Both the position numbers and the translations under genes were made by a program. Below the pieces are notes generated by a model. It was not told where the DNA came from. It made no database searches and was given only the letters and a program-made list of their open reading frames with translations. From the NCBI GenBank assembly GCA_023264765.1, contig JAHFVC010000012.1:1-42318 (forward strand): a stretch of 42,318 bases of DNA. The letters are read 5' to 3'. Shown piece after piece: positions 1-9,790 of the stretch. Every line of letters begins with the position of its first letter. The first letter of the stretch is position 1. This DNA is from Mycobacterium sp. (lineage in GTDB: Bacteria > Actinomycetota > Actinomycetes > Mycobacteriales > Mycobacteriaceae).

Positions 1-579
1 CTGGTCATCGTCACCGGCCTGACCGGGGTGCTGGTGGACCTCGACAAGGCGGTGCTGCTGGGCATCGCCCTGTCGATCCTGTTGTTCGTACCCCGCGCGG
101 CCAAGCTGACCGCCGCCGAGCTGACGGTGACACCGGAACGGGTGGTCCGGGAACGGGTCGACGGCGATGCGAGCGACAAGTCGATCGTCATCTACGACCT
201 GGAGGGCGAACTGTTCTTCGGCGCCGCACCGGAATTGGACCGTTACTTCGAGATCCTGCGGCAGCGCATCAAGACCGAGGACATCAAGTTCGTGGTGTTG
301 CGACTCAAACGCGTCCGCCACCCCGACGCCGTCACCATCGAGCGGCTGGAGCATTTCGTCCGCGAGACCGACGGCCACGGCGTCACCATCCTGCTGGCCG
401 GCGTGCGGCCGGACACCTTGAAGGTGTTGAACAACATCGGCTTCGACTCCTGGTTCCCGGCCGAGCAGGTGTTCCCCGAGGAGGATCAGGAGTTCTCGGC
501 GACGCTGCGGGCGGTGCGATACGCCCGCACCAAACTGGAACAGCGCGACCAGGACGCGCAGCTCTACTACCTGGTCTGA
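1..579 (+). CDS. SulP-family anion transporter, C-terminal part with STAS domain (5' truncated by window edge)
   Basis: Frame +1 open from base 1; hydrophobic helix then STAS-like segment (SIVIYDLEGELFFGAAPELDRYFEIL...VTILLAGVRPDTLKVLNNIGF). Confidence 0.8.
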   Translation: MVIVTGLTGVLVDLDKAVLLGIALSILLFVPRAAKLTAAELTVTPERVVRERVDGDASDKSIVIYDLEGELFFGAAPELDRYFEILRQRIKTEDIKFVVLRLKRVRHPDAVTIERLEHFVRETDGHGVTILLAGVRPDTLKVLNNIGFDSWFPAEQVFPEEDQEFSATLRAVRYARTKLEQRDQDAQLYYLV

Positions 580-860
580 GTCTTGATCCCGTGGGCGTGC
601 AGCCAGCTGCGCTCGCCCCCGGGCATGATCTGCCCCACGTGGGCGCAGACCGCGTCGAGCACATCGGCGTCCTCGCTCACGCCCAGGGCACGGCGCAGCG
701 CGGGGAACTCGGCGACCGCGACGGTGATGACGTATTCGTATCCGTCGAGGTGGGCGCGGTCGTAGCCGCTGAACCGCAGCGCGCCCGTGTCGTCGAAGCC
801 GATCCGGACCGTGGCGTCGCCGCCACGCCAGAATTCACGATCGGCGCTCGTCATCCTCAT
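567..860 (-). CDS. Hypothetical protein
   Basis: ORF ending at 567; probable start MRMTSADREFWRGGD (860) or MTSADREF (854) rather than the annotated 980; convergent with the SulP gene, overlapping it by 13 bp. Confidence 0.55.
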   Translation of the reverse strand: MRMTSADREFWRGGDATVRIGFDDTGALRFSGYDRAHLDGYEYVITVAVAEFPALRRALGVSEDADVLDAVCAHVGQIMPGGERSWLHAHGIKTQTR

Positions 861-884
861 ATTCTCGCGTGCTAGGTTGGCCGA

Positions 885-1058
885 ATGGATCGGTTCGTCG
901 TGCCTGCCGCGGCCAGCATCGTCGTCGGCCTTTTGCTGGGTGCGGCCGCGATCTTCGGTGTCACGCTGATGATCCAGCAAGACACCAAGCCGCCGGTGCA
1001 GTCGGGTGACCCGGCGTCATCCGTGCTCAACCGCGTTGAATACGGCGACCGGGCCTAG
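885..1058 (+). CDS. Small membrane protein, DUF2613-like (Rv0236A-type), 57 aa
   Basis: ATG at 885, TAG at 1056; MDRFVVPAAASIVVGLLLGAAAIFGVTLMIQQDTKPPVQSGDPASSVLNRVEYGDRA; one TM helix; directly upstream of aftD; below the size cutoff of the supplied ORF track. Confidence 0.8.
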   Translation: MDRFVVPAAASIVVGLLLGAAAIFGVTLMIQQDTKPPVQSGDPASSVLNRVEYGDRA

Positions 1059-4000
1059 CACCGGGGCAACCGCCGCACAGGAGCCAGTTCCCGTCGCTCC
1101 GCTGGCCCCGGCGCTTCCCCGCCGGTGGCTGTGGCTGGTCGGCATCGTCTCGCTGGCCCTCTGCTTCGCCCAATCGCCCGGCCGCATCTCCCCCGACACC
1201 AAACTCGATCTCACCGCGAACCCGCTACGGTTCCTGGCGCGCGCCGCCAACCTGTGGAACAGCGACCTGCCGTTCGGCCAGGCGCAGAACCAGGCCTACG
1301 GATACCTCTTCCCGCACGGCGCCTTCTTCCTGATCGGAGACCTGATCGGGCTGCCCGGCTGGGTGACCCAACGGTTGTGGTGGGCGCTGCTGCTGACTGT
1401 CGGATTCTGGGGTCTGTTGCGGGTCGCCGAGCTCCTCGGCATCGGCAGTCCCACCTCCCGGATCATCGCGGCGACGGCGTTCGCGTTGTCACCGCGCGTT
1501 CTGACCACCTTGGGCGCGATCTCGTCGGAAACGCTGCCGATGATGCTGGCGCCGTGGGTGCTGATCCCGGTGATCCTGGTGATGCGCGGCGACCCCAGGA
1601 TCCGGACGCTGGCCGCCCGGTCCGCAGCTGCGGTGGCGCTGATGGGCGCGGTGAACGCCGTCGCCACCCTGACCGGCTGCCTGGCGGCCGTGATCTGGTG
1701 GGCCGCGCACCGCCCCAACAGACAATGGTGGCGGTTCACCGGCTGGTGGGCGCTGTGCACGGCGCTGGCCATCACCTGGTGGGCGGTGGCCCTGGTGCTG
1801 CTGGGCCGGATCAGCCCGCCGTTCCTGGACTACATCGAATCCTCGGGCGTCACCACCAGCTGGTTGTCGCTGACCGAGATGCTGCGCGGCACCGACAGCT
1901 GGACCCCGTACGTCGCGACCACGGCGACCGCAGGTTCATCGCTGGTCACCGGGACGGTCGCCGTGCTGGCCACCACGTTGATCGCCGCAGCCGGGCTGGC
2001 CGGGCTCGCGATGCGCACCATGCCGGCCCGTGGGCGGCTGGTCGCCATCCTGCTGATCGGCATCGTCGCGCTGGCCGCCGGCTACTCCGGCGGTCTGGGG
2101 TCGCCCATCGCCCACCAGGTGCAGCTGTTCCTGGACGCCTCGGGCACCCCCCTGCGCAACGTGCACAAGCTCGAACCCCTGATCCGGCTGCCGCTGACGC
2201 TGGGTCTCGCCCACCTCCTGGGCCGGGTTCCGCTGCCCGGCAGCGCGACCCGGCAGGCGTGGTTGCACGCGTGGACGCACCCGGAAAAGGATCGCCGGGT
2301 GGCGGTGGCCATCGTGGTGCTGGCCGCGCTGGCCGCGGGGTCCTCCCTGGCATGGACCGGACGGCTCACCCCGCCCGGCAGCTTCACCGCGATACCGCAG
2401 CATTGGCACGACGCCGCCCGCTGGCTGGACGAGCACAACACCGACCGGGGACGCGTGTTGGTGGCGCCGGGGGCCCCGTTCGCCACCCAGGTGTGGGGTA
2501 ACACCCACGACGAACCGCTGCAGGTCCTCGGCGACAACCCCTGGGGTGTGCGGGACTCCATCCCGCTGACCCCACCGGAAACCATCCGTGCACTCGATTC
2601 CGTGCAGCGCCTGTTCGCGGCGGGACGCCCCTCCCCTGGGCTCGCGGAAACCCTTGCCCAGCAAGGTATTTCCTACCTGGTGGTGCGCAACGATCTGGAC
2701 CCGGAGACCTCGCGGTCGGCACGGCCGCTGCTGGTGCACCGATCCGTCGACAACTCGCCGGGGCTGACGAGGGTCGCCGCGTTCGGCGAACCGGTCGAGC
2801 CGACCCTGCTGGCGGGTTTCGTCGCCGACAGCGGCCTGCGGCCGTCGTACCCGGCGGTGGAGATCTACCGGGTGGATCATCCCGTCACCGGGCCCTATCT
2901 GGTGGACACCGACGCGATGGCCCGCGTCGACGGTGGCCCGGAAGCGCTACTGCGCCTGGACGAACGACGCCGGTTGCTGGGCCAGAAACCGCTGGGCCCC
3001 ATGCTGCTGACCGCCGACGCCCAGCGGGCCGGGCTGCCCACGCCCCTGGTCACCGTCACCGACACCCCGCTGGCCCGCGAGACCGACTACGGCCGGGTGG
3101 ACAACCACTCCTCTGCCGTGCGGACCCCCGACGACCTGCGGCACACCTTCAACCGCGTGATGGACTACCCCGCCGGTACCGACCCGGTGTTCGGGGCGTG
3201 GTCGGGCGGGCGCCTCACCGCGTCCAGTTCGGCCGCGGACTCGACTGCGCTGCCCAATGTCTCGCCCTCGGCAGGGCCCGCCGCGGCCGTCGACGGTGAC
3301 TCGTCGACCAGCTGGGTGTCCAACGCGCTGCAGACCGCGCTGGGCCAGTGGTTGCAGGTCGACTTCGACCATCCGATCACCAATGCGTCGTTGACCATCA
3401 CCCCGAGCGCCACCGCGGTCGGGGCCCAGGTGCGCCGCATCGAGGTGTCCACCGCCACCGGTACGACGACCCTGCGGTTCGACCAGACGGGCAAGCCGCT
3501 GTCGGTGGCCCTGCCCTACGGCGAGACCCCATGGGTGCGGATCACCGCGGTGGGCACCAATGACGGTTCACCCGGCGTGCAATTCGGCATCACCGATTTC
3601 TCCGTCACCCAGTACGACGCCTCGGGTTTTGCCCACCCGGTAAACCTGCGCCACACCGTGGAGGTGCCCGGGCCGCCCGCGGGTTCCGCTGTAGCCCAAT
3701 GGGATCTGGGTTCGGAGCTGCAGGGCCAACCCGGCTGCGCGGCCGCGCCGGACGGGGTGCGGTGCGCGGCGGCGATGGCGCTGGCCCCCGAGGAGCCGGT
3801 GAACCTGAGCCGGACCCTGACGGTGCCGGCGGATACGACGGTGGCGCCCACGGTGTGGGTGCGGGCCAGGCAGGGGCCACGGCTGGCCGACCTGATCGCC
3901 ATGCCCGGCACCGCCCGCGCGACCGGCGACGCGGACCCGATCGACGTACTGGGCTCGGCCTACGCGGCCGCCGACGGCGACCCGCGGACCGCGTGGACCG

Positions 4001-5313
4001 CACCGCAGAATGTGGTGCAGTTCAAGACCGGACCCAGCCTGACCCTGAAACTGCCCAAACCTACCGAGGTGGCGGCGCTGATGCTGGCGCCGAGTTCATC
4101 GGAACTGCCCGCGCATCCGACCATGGTGGCCATCGATCTGGGTGACGGTCCGCAGGTGCGTCCGCTCACCGGGACCAAGACCCAGACCGTGGAGCTGAAA
4201 CCCAAGGTGACCGACACGATCAACGTGTCGATCCTGGACTGGCGCGACGTGATCGACCGCAACGCCCTGGGTTTCGATCAGCTCAAGCCGCCCGGGCTCG
4301 CCGAGGTGACCGCGCTGGACGGCGCGCACCGGCCGATCGCCGCGGCCGACGGTGCGGCCAACCGCGAGCGGGCCATCACGCTGCCGTGCGGACAGGGGCC
4401 GATCATCGGCGTCGCCGGTCAGTTCGTGCAGACGTCGGTGTCCACCACCGTCGGCGCGCTTCTGGACGGTGAACCCGTCGCGGCCCGGCCCTGTCAGGAC
4501 CACCCGATCGCGTTACCGGCCGGCCAGCAGGAACTGTTGATCAGCCCTGGGCCGTCCTTCTTCGTCGACGGCATCCAGCTGGCCACCCCGGAAGCCGGCG
4601 AGCTGCGCAGCGCGGCAATGGTTCCCGTGCATGCCGAAGTGTGGGGTGCGGATCGTCGTGAGGTCGGCGTCGAGGCCGCCGACCGGGAGCGGATCCTGGT
4701 GGTGCCCGAGAGCCGCAATCCCGGGTGGGTCGCCCATACCGCCGGCGGTGACGCGCTGCGCCCGATCACCGTCAACGGCTGGCAACAGGGTTGGGTCATC
4801 CCGGCCGGGACATCGGGACCGGTGACCCTGACCTTCCCCTCCAACGCGGCCTATCGGGTCGGACTGTTCGGCGGCCTCGCGCTGCTGCCCATCCTGGCTT
4901 TGCTTGCGCTGCTACCGATCCGGCGCCCGCGTGACGGCGAGCCGGTCCGCACCTGGCAACCCGCTCCCGTCGCGACCGGGGTCGCGGTGCTGGCGGCCGG
5001 CGCGATCATCAGTGGGATCGCCGGCGTGGCGGTGGTCGCGGCGGCCCTGGGCGTGCACCACCTGGTGCGCCACCGCCCCCGTCTACAGGAGGCCGTCACC
5101 ATCGGCTGCTGCGCCGGTGGGCTCATCCTCGCGGGTGCGGCGCTGTCGCGCTATCCGTGGCGTTCGGTGGACGGGTATGTCGGCCACTCACCATGGGTCC
5201 AATTGCTGGCGCTGGCCTCCGTCGCGATGTTGGCGGCGTCGACGGTCAGCTATACGTCGAGCACCAGACGCGGTGTGGCCGAACGAGATACACAGGCCAG
5301 CATCGAGGACTGA
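1006..5313 (+). CDS. aftD: Alpha-(1->3)-arabinofuranosyltransferase, AftD type (DUF3367 family)
   Basis: About 1,400-aa GT-C-like polytopic protein; N-terminal motif SPGRISPDTKLDLTANPLRFLARAANLWNSDLPFGQAQNQAYGYLFPHGAFFL; discoidin-like carbohydrate-binding segments. Exact start uncertain (may be TTG at 1036, overlapping the DUF2613-like gene). Confidence 0.9.
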   Translation: MTRRHPCSTALNTATGPSTGATAAQEPVPVAPLAPALPRRWLWLVGIVSLALCFAQSPGRISPDTKLDLTANPLRFLARAANLWNSDLPFGQAQNQAYGYLFPHGAFFLIGDLIGLPGWVTQRLWWALLLTVGFWGLLRVAELLGIGSPTSRIIAATAFALSPRVLTTLGAISSETLPMMLAPWVLIPVILVMRGDPRIRTLAARSAAAVALMGAVNAVATLTGCLAAVIWWAAHRPNRQWWRFTGWWALCTALAITWWAVALVLLGRISPPFLDYIESSGVTTSWLSLTEMLRGTDSWTPYVATTATAGSSLVTGTVAVLATTLIAAAGLAGLAMRTMPARGRLVAILLIGIVALAAGYSGGLGSPIAHQVQLFLDASGTPLRNVHKLEPLIRLPLTLGLAHLLGRVPLPGSATRQAWLHAWTHPEKDRRVAVAIVVLAALAAGSSLAWTGRLTPPGSFTAIPQHWHDAARWLDEHNTDRGRVLVAPGAPFATQVWGNTHDEPLQVLGDNPWGVRDSIPLTPPETIRALDSVQRLFAAGRPSPGLAETLAQQGISYLVVRNDLDPETSRSARPLLVHRSVDNSPGLTRVAAFGEPVEPTLLAGFVADSGLRPSYPAVEIYRVDHPVTGPYLVDTDAMARVDGGPEALLRLDERRRLLGQKPLGPMLLTADAQRAGLPTPLVTVTDTPLARETDYGRVDNHSSAVRTPDDLRHTFNRVMDYPAGTDPVFGAWSGGRLTASSSAADSTALPNVSPSAGPAAAVDGDSSTSWVSNALQTALGQWLQVDFDHPITNASLTITPSATAVGAQVRRIEVSTATGTTTLRFDQTGKPLSVALPYGETPWVRITAVGTNDGSPGVQFGITDFSVTQYDASGFAHPVNLRHTVEVPGPPAGSAVAQWDLGSELQGQPGCAAAPDGVRCAAAMALAPEEPVNLSRTLTVPADTTVAPTVWVRARQGPRLADLIAMPGTARATGDADPIDVLGSAYAAADGDPRTAWTAPQNVVQFKTGPSLTLKLPKPTEVAALMLAPSSSELPAHPTMVAIDLGDGPQVRPLTGTKTQTVELKPKVTDTINVSILDWRDVIDRNALGFDQLKPPGLAEVTALDGAHRPIAAADGAANRERAITLPCGQGPIIGVAGQFVQTSVSTTVGALLDGEPVAARPCQDHPIALPAGQQELLISPGPSFFVDGIQLATPEAGELRSAAMVPVHAEVWGADRREVGVEAADRERILVVPESRNPGWVAHTAGGDALRPITVNGWQQGWVIPAGTSGPVTLTFPSNAAYRVGLFGGLALLPILALLALLPIRRPRDGEPVRTWQPAPVATGVAVLAAGAIISGIAGVAVVAAALGVHHLVRHRPRLQEAVTIGCCAGGLILAGAALSRYPWRSVDGYVGHSPWVQLLALASVAMLAASTVSYTSSTRRGVAERDTQASIED

Positions 5314-6317
5314 CGCTCGTCGTCGGTGAGTCGGTTGTCCCGGTGCTCGGGCGTCCCCGCCAGTACGTCCACCTTGCAGGTGCCGCAGAAGCCCTGCCTG
5401 CACGAGTAGGCGACGTCGGGCCGCACCTTGACCAGCGCCTGCAGCAGCGTCTCGTCCGCTCCGACGCCCACCACCTCGCCCGTGCGGGCCAGTTCGACCT
5501 CGAACGGGCGGCCGTCGACGACCGGTGGGGCGCTGAACCGCTCGAAATAGAGTGCTGTCGAACCGGTTTCGGAAAAGCCGTGCCGGATGGTCTCGATCAT
5601 CGGCGGCGGCCCGCACACGTAGACCGCGCCACCGCGAGGTGCATGCGCCAGCAGGTCCGCCGCGGTGGGGATGCCGTGCTCGTCGTCGAGACGGACCGTC
5701 ACCCGGGTGGGGTCCCACTGCCAGATCTCGTCGAGGAACGGGATGGTGTCGGCACTGCGGCCGCAGTACACGAAATGCCAGTCGGTGCCCAGCCGCTGGG
5801 CCGCGCGCACCATTGGCAGGATCGGGGTGATGCCGATTCCGCCTGCCACGTAGAGCACTCGGGGGTGCGGGATGAACGGGAACCCGTTGCGGGGGCCCCG
5901 CACGGTGACGGTGTCACCTTCGGTCAGGGCATGCATCTCCAGTGAGCCGCCACCGCCCGTCGGGATCTTGCGGACTGCGATGCGGTAACCGGATCGATCC
6001 TGCGGATCGCCGCACAGCGAGTACTGGCGGCGCCGCCCGGACGGCAGGTGCAGATCGAGGTGGGCGCCGGGCTGCCACGCCGGCAGTGCCGCACCGCCGG
6101 GATCGGCGAAAGTCAGTGCCACCACGTCGTTGTCGCTGGCGACGACGACACGCTTGGCGAGCACCAGCGTCATCGGGTCGTCGGGGTTGCGCACCGCGCG
6201 CTGGTCGGCGTATCCCTTGCGGGTCACCGGGCGGAGCCAGAACCTGTCCAGCGCCGTGGCGACCACGTTGATGGCGCGGTCGTCGATGCGCGCTCCGACC
6301 GGCGGGACGTGCTTCAC
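5250..6317 (-). CDS. PDR/VanB-type ferredoxin reductase (FAD/NAD domain plus C-terminal plant-type 2Fe-2S)
   Basis: GTG start at 6317 overlapping the upstream stop (GTGA); RRQYSLCG (flavin), YVAGGIGITPILPM (NAD), YSCRQGFCGTCKVDVLAG...MLACVSR (2Fe-2S Cys motif). Confidence 0.85.
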   Translation of the reverse strand: MKHVPPVGARIDDRAINVVATALDRFWLRPVTRKGYADQRAVRNPDDPMTLVLAKRVVVASDNDVVALTFADPGGAALPAWQPGAHLDLHLPSGRRRQYSLCGDPQDRSGYRIAVRKIPTGGGGSLEMHALTEGDTVTVRGPRNGFPFIPHPRVLYVAGGIGITPILPMVRAAQRLGTDWHFVYCGRSADTIPFLDEIWQWDPTRVTVRLDDEHGIPTAADLLAHAPRGGAVYVCGPPPMIETIRHGFSETGSTALYFERFSAPPVVDGRPFEVELARTGEVVGVGADETLLQALVKVRPDVAYSCRQGFCGTCKVDVLAGTPEHRDNRLTDDERQSSMLACVSRSATPRLVLDV

Positions 6318-7210
6318 TGCGCGGCGGGCCGGGTGGCCGGCGAGGACGCCAGGTACGCCACCGCCTGCGCGGTGTCGCCGACGTCCCCGGGGTGATACCA
6401 CGGCGAGTAGTACTGCAGCGCACGGATGACCAGATGCCGGATGGGCGGCGTCACCCCGTGGCGTGCGGAGCGGAACAGCTTGCGCCACACGATCTTTCGC
6501 TGCCGCCGGGACAACTGCACGTTGGGGTCCACGCGCATGAGGTAGCGGATTCCCTGCCAGATCAGGTACAGCAGGATCGGGGCGACCACCACCTGGGCGC
6601 GGGCCCGCCGGAAATAGCTGCCGTCGAAATAGTGCAGCACGTCATGGGACACCATCCGGTGCTCGACCTCTTCGGCGCCGTGCCAGCGCAGCAGGTCCAG
6701 CACCACCGGGTCGACGGTGGTTTCGTCGAGACGCTCGGCGTTGAGCACCCAGTCGCCGAGGAACGCGAAGATGTGTTCCAGCGCGGCGATGACGGCGAGC
6801 CGCTCCACGAGGTAGTTGTGCGCTTCTGCACCGGTGACAGCCCGCGGACCCAGCAGATTGCCGAACACGTAGTTGGCCCGTGCGACCATCGGGGCGGGAT
6901 CGATCCCGTGCCGGGTGAGGTAGTCGTTGAGGCCGACGTGTGCGTTGGCGTGCATGGACTCCTGGCCCATGAAGCCGATGACGTCCTCGCGCAGCTTTTC
7001 GTCCTCGATGTGCGGCAGGGCCTCCTTGAGGACGGTGATGAACCATTCCTCACCGGCGGGCAACAGCAGGCTCAGGCCGTTGTAGAGGTGCGTGGCGACG
7101 GGATAGCCGTACACGTAGTGGGCGGGCACGGCGCTCAGATCGAACTGCACCGGACGGGCGTGCAACGCGATGGCAGCGCCGTCCGGGGTGTCGGTGTGCA
7201 ACAGTTCCAT
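6314..7210 (-). CDS. Ferritin-like 'metal-dependent hydrolase' family protein (PF10118-like), possible diiron oxygenase
   Basis: 299-aa class protein with E54, E84-x-x-H87, E145, E181-x-x-H184 arrangement; translationally coupled to the reductase. Confidence 0.7.
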   Translation of the reverse strand: MELLHTDTPDGAAIALHARPVQFDLSAVPAHYVYGYPVATHLYNGLSLLLPAGEEWFITVLKEALPHIEDEKLREDVIGFMGQESMHANAHVGLNDYLTRHGIDPAPMVARANYVFGNLLGPRAVTGAEAHNYLVERLAVIAALEHIFAFLGDWVLNAERLDETTVDPVVLDLLRWHGAEEVEHRMVSHDVLHYFDGSYFRRARAQVVVAPILLYLIWQGIRYLMRVDPNVQLSRRQRKIVWRKLFRSARHGVTPPIRHLVIRALQYYSPWYHPGDVGDTAQAVAYLASSPATRPAAQ

Positions 7211-7255
7211 CGGCAGAACGGTACCTGCGGTACTAGATAAAGTCGATCCCGATCG

Positions 7256-8419
7256 TTACCGCGCGATGGCGGGCTCGGCGGTATCGGTGACCGAACTGTC
7301 CAGCGGCGGCGGGTTGTGCCGGTACTCCCAGCGGCGTAGCGCGTTGCGGCAGGGCGACTCGATCAGGGCATAGCTGACCGCCGCGATCGCGAACCCGAAC
7401 ACCAGGGTCAACGCCAGCACCGCCGGCATGTGTCCGTTGAACGGGAACTGCCCGATGATCGGGAACACCATGGCCAGTGCGGCCAGATGCCACACGAACA
7501 ACCCGTAGGACCAGCGGCCCAGCATCACCATCACCGAACTGCCCAGCAGCCGGTGCGAGGTGTCCGGTCGATCCAGCACCAGAGGCGCCAACAGTGCACC
7601 GGCCACCACCGCGCCCATCGTCACCTTCACCACGAACTGGCCCACGGTGCCCGGCGTCAGGCCCTCCGGGCCGGCCAGCGGCGACGCGGCCACCACGAAC
7701 GCCACCGCCGCGACCCCCGCCATCAGCAGCCGGTTGCGCGCCAGCCGGTGCGCCATCCCGACGGGCCCGACAGTCAGTTCGGCGAGCAGCATGCCGGCGG
7801 CGAACCACGAGAAGAAGGCCGGCGGCCAGTTCAACGGGTTGACACCGGCCGGCGGGTGCAGCGGCAACAGGCCCCACGCCAGGCTCGCCAGCGCGACGAC
7901 GACGATCGCCGGGATCCGCGCCCGCACCGGCAGCCTGCGGGCCAGCAACGCCAGCAGCGGCAGCGCGAGATAGAAACTGACCTCCACCGACAGGCTCCAC
8001 ATCTGGGTCAGACCGGCGGTCAGCGTCAACGGCACGTAGATCTGGGTGAGCGTCAGGTTGGCCAGCCACACCGTGAAATTCGCGTGGGCGTCGGGCAGCA
8101 GCGTGAGCACGACGATCACGGCCACCACATAACCCGGCATGATGCGCACCAGCCGGGACCTCAGGTAATGCCCGGTCGGCGGGCGTCGTCGCAGGCCACG
8201 CGCGGCGGCGGCGTGCCCGCGCCACAGCAGGAAACCCGAGAGCGCGAAGAACACCGCCACGGCCAGGTCGAAACGGCCCAGCAATCGCCCACTGACCCCG
8301 CCGCTGTGACCGGTCTGGAACGCCACATGGGTGATGACGACGCCGATGGCCGCGCAGGCCCGCATTCCCTCGACGGCGGGCAGGAAACTTCGCGTCCCGC
8401 CGGTCTGGGAAGAGCTCAT
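7256..8419 (-). CDS. tmaT: Acyltransferase 3 family membrane protein (Rv0228/TmaT-like)
   Basis: MSSSQTGGTRSFLPAVEGMRACAAIGVVITHVAFQTG...FFALSGFLLWR; about 10 TM helices. Symbol by position in the envelope cluster and family, tentative. Confidence 0.75.
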   Translation of the reverse strand: MSSSQTGGTRSFLPAVEGMRACAAIGVVITHVAFQTGHSGGVSGRLLGRFDLAVAVFFALSGFLLWRGHAAAARGLRRRPPTGHYLRSRLVRIMPGYVVAVIVVLTLLPDAHANFTVWLANLTLTQIYVPLTLTAGLTQMWSLSVEVSFYLALPLLALLARRLPVRARIPAIVVVALASLAWGLLPLHPPAGVNPLNWPPAFFSWFAAGMLLAELTVGPVGMAHRLARNRLLMAGVAAVAFVVAASPLAGPEGLTPGTVGQFVVKVTMGAVVAGALLAPLVLDRPDTSHRLLGSSVMVMLGRWSYGLFVWHLAALAMVFPIIGQFPFNGHMPAVLALTLVFGFAIAAVSYALIESPCRNALRRWEYRHNPPPLDSSVTDTAEPAIAR

Positions 8420-8522
8420 GGCGACCAGTGTGCCGCGCTCCAGGGCGTCGTCATAAACATCGTCATAAACATCGGCCTTACGGTGTGCTGTTAGGGTCAG
8501 CTTCGACCGAAGGGAGCACGGG

Positions 8523-9734
8523 TTGAACCGCGCAGTGGCCCTGCGAATCGCAGCGTGCGGACTGATGGGGCTCGGCGCTGCCTTGCTCATCGCCGCGTTG
8601 CTGTTGTCCACGTACACCAAGGGCAAGATCGCCAAGATCCCACTGGATCTTGAAGCCGACCTGATCAGCGAAGGCACCGGGACCGTTCTGGACCCCGCTT
8701 CGCTGTCCAAGCCGGATCGCTTCGTCATCAACAAGAACGTCCCGGTGGCGCTGCAGCAACAGCTGAGCGTGGAGGCGCCTGCCAACGCGGACGTCGTCAC
8801 CCTGCAGGCCGGCACCTCGCTGCGTCGCACCGACAAGCAGCAGGACAACGGCCTGCTGCTGGCCATGGTCGACACGGTGACGCTGAGCCGGACCACCGCC
8901 GAGGCGGTGTCCACCGACACCAACCCCGGCGGTGCCGTGCAGAAGCCGCGCACCATCGAAGACGACAACCCGCCGACCAACATCGCGCTGCCGCACGACG
9001 GTCTGGCCTACCGGTTCCCGTTCAACACCGAGAAGAAGACCTACCCGTTCTTCGACCCGGTCGCGCAGAAGGCCTTCGACGCGAACTACGACGGCGAAGA
9101 GGACATCAACGGGCTGACCGCCTACCGGTTCACCCAGAACGTCGGCTACGACGCCGACGGGAAGCTCGCCGAACCGGTGAAGTACGCGTCGCTCTATGAC
9201 AACGACATCGACAGCACGGTGACCGCCCTCGCCCAGCAGTGGGGTGTGGAGTCCGAGGATCCGTACCTGCCCATCACCATGACCCGTTACTACGCGGCGC
9301 AGCGGACCTTCTGGGTCGACCCGGTGAGCGGCACGATCGTGAAGTCCAAGGACCACGCGTATCACTACTACGCACGTGATGCCCTCAAGCCGGAGGTCAC
9401 GTTCGCCGACTTCACCGTCAACTCGACCGAGGAGACCGTCGAGGCGCAGGTGTCCGCCGCGCGCGACGAGGCCGACAACATCGCCCTGTGGAGCCGGATC
9501 CTGCCGATCACCTTCGCGGGCCTGGGCCTGGTGACGCTGGTGGGCGGTGTGCTGCTCGGTTCGTTCGGGCTGCGCGCCGAATCCGCGCTCATCGATCCGG
9601 GACTGGACGGTTCTGATCGAGGGTTCTTCAGTCGTCGCGACGACGAATCCGGCCCGATGCCGGCAGCAGAAGCGCAGACCGAGAAGATACCGACCCGGCG
9701 TCCGACCGATCTGCCGCCGGACCGACCGGTCTGA
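8523..9734 (+). CDS. lmcA: DUF3068 (PorA-family-like) membrane protein, Rv0227c-like
   Basis: TTG start; N- and C-terminal TM helices flanking an extracytoplasmic domain; matches remembered Rv0227c/MSMEG_0317 family layout. Symbol tentative. Confidence 0.75.
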   Translation: MNRAVALRIAACGLMGLGAALLIAALLLSTYTKGKIAKIPLDLEADLISEGTGTVLDPASLSKPDRFVINKNVPVALQQQLSVEAPANADVVTLQAGTSLRRTDKQQDNGLLLAMVDTVTLSRTTAEAVSTDTNPGGAVQKPRTIEDDNPPTNIALPHDGLAYRFPFNTEKKTYPFFDPVAQKAFDANYDGEEDINGLTAYRFTQNVGYDADGKLAEPVKYASLYDNDIDSTVTALAQQWGVESEDPYLPITMTRYYAAQRTFWVDPVSGTIVKSKDHAYHYYARDALKPEVTFADFTVNSTEETVEAQVSAARDEADNIALWSRILPITFAGLGLVTLVGGVLLGSFGLRAESALIDPGLDGSDRGFFSRRDDESGPMPAAEAQTEKIPTRRPTDLPPDRPV

Positions 9735-9790
9735 TTCACCCGTCCCGAAGAACGTGGATAGCGCCGGCGTACGCGCTGGCGCTATCTCTT

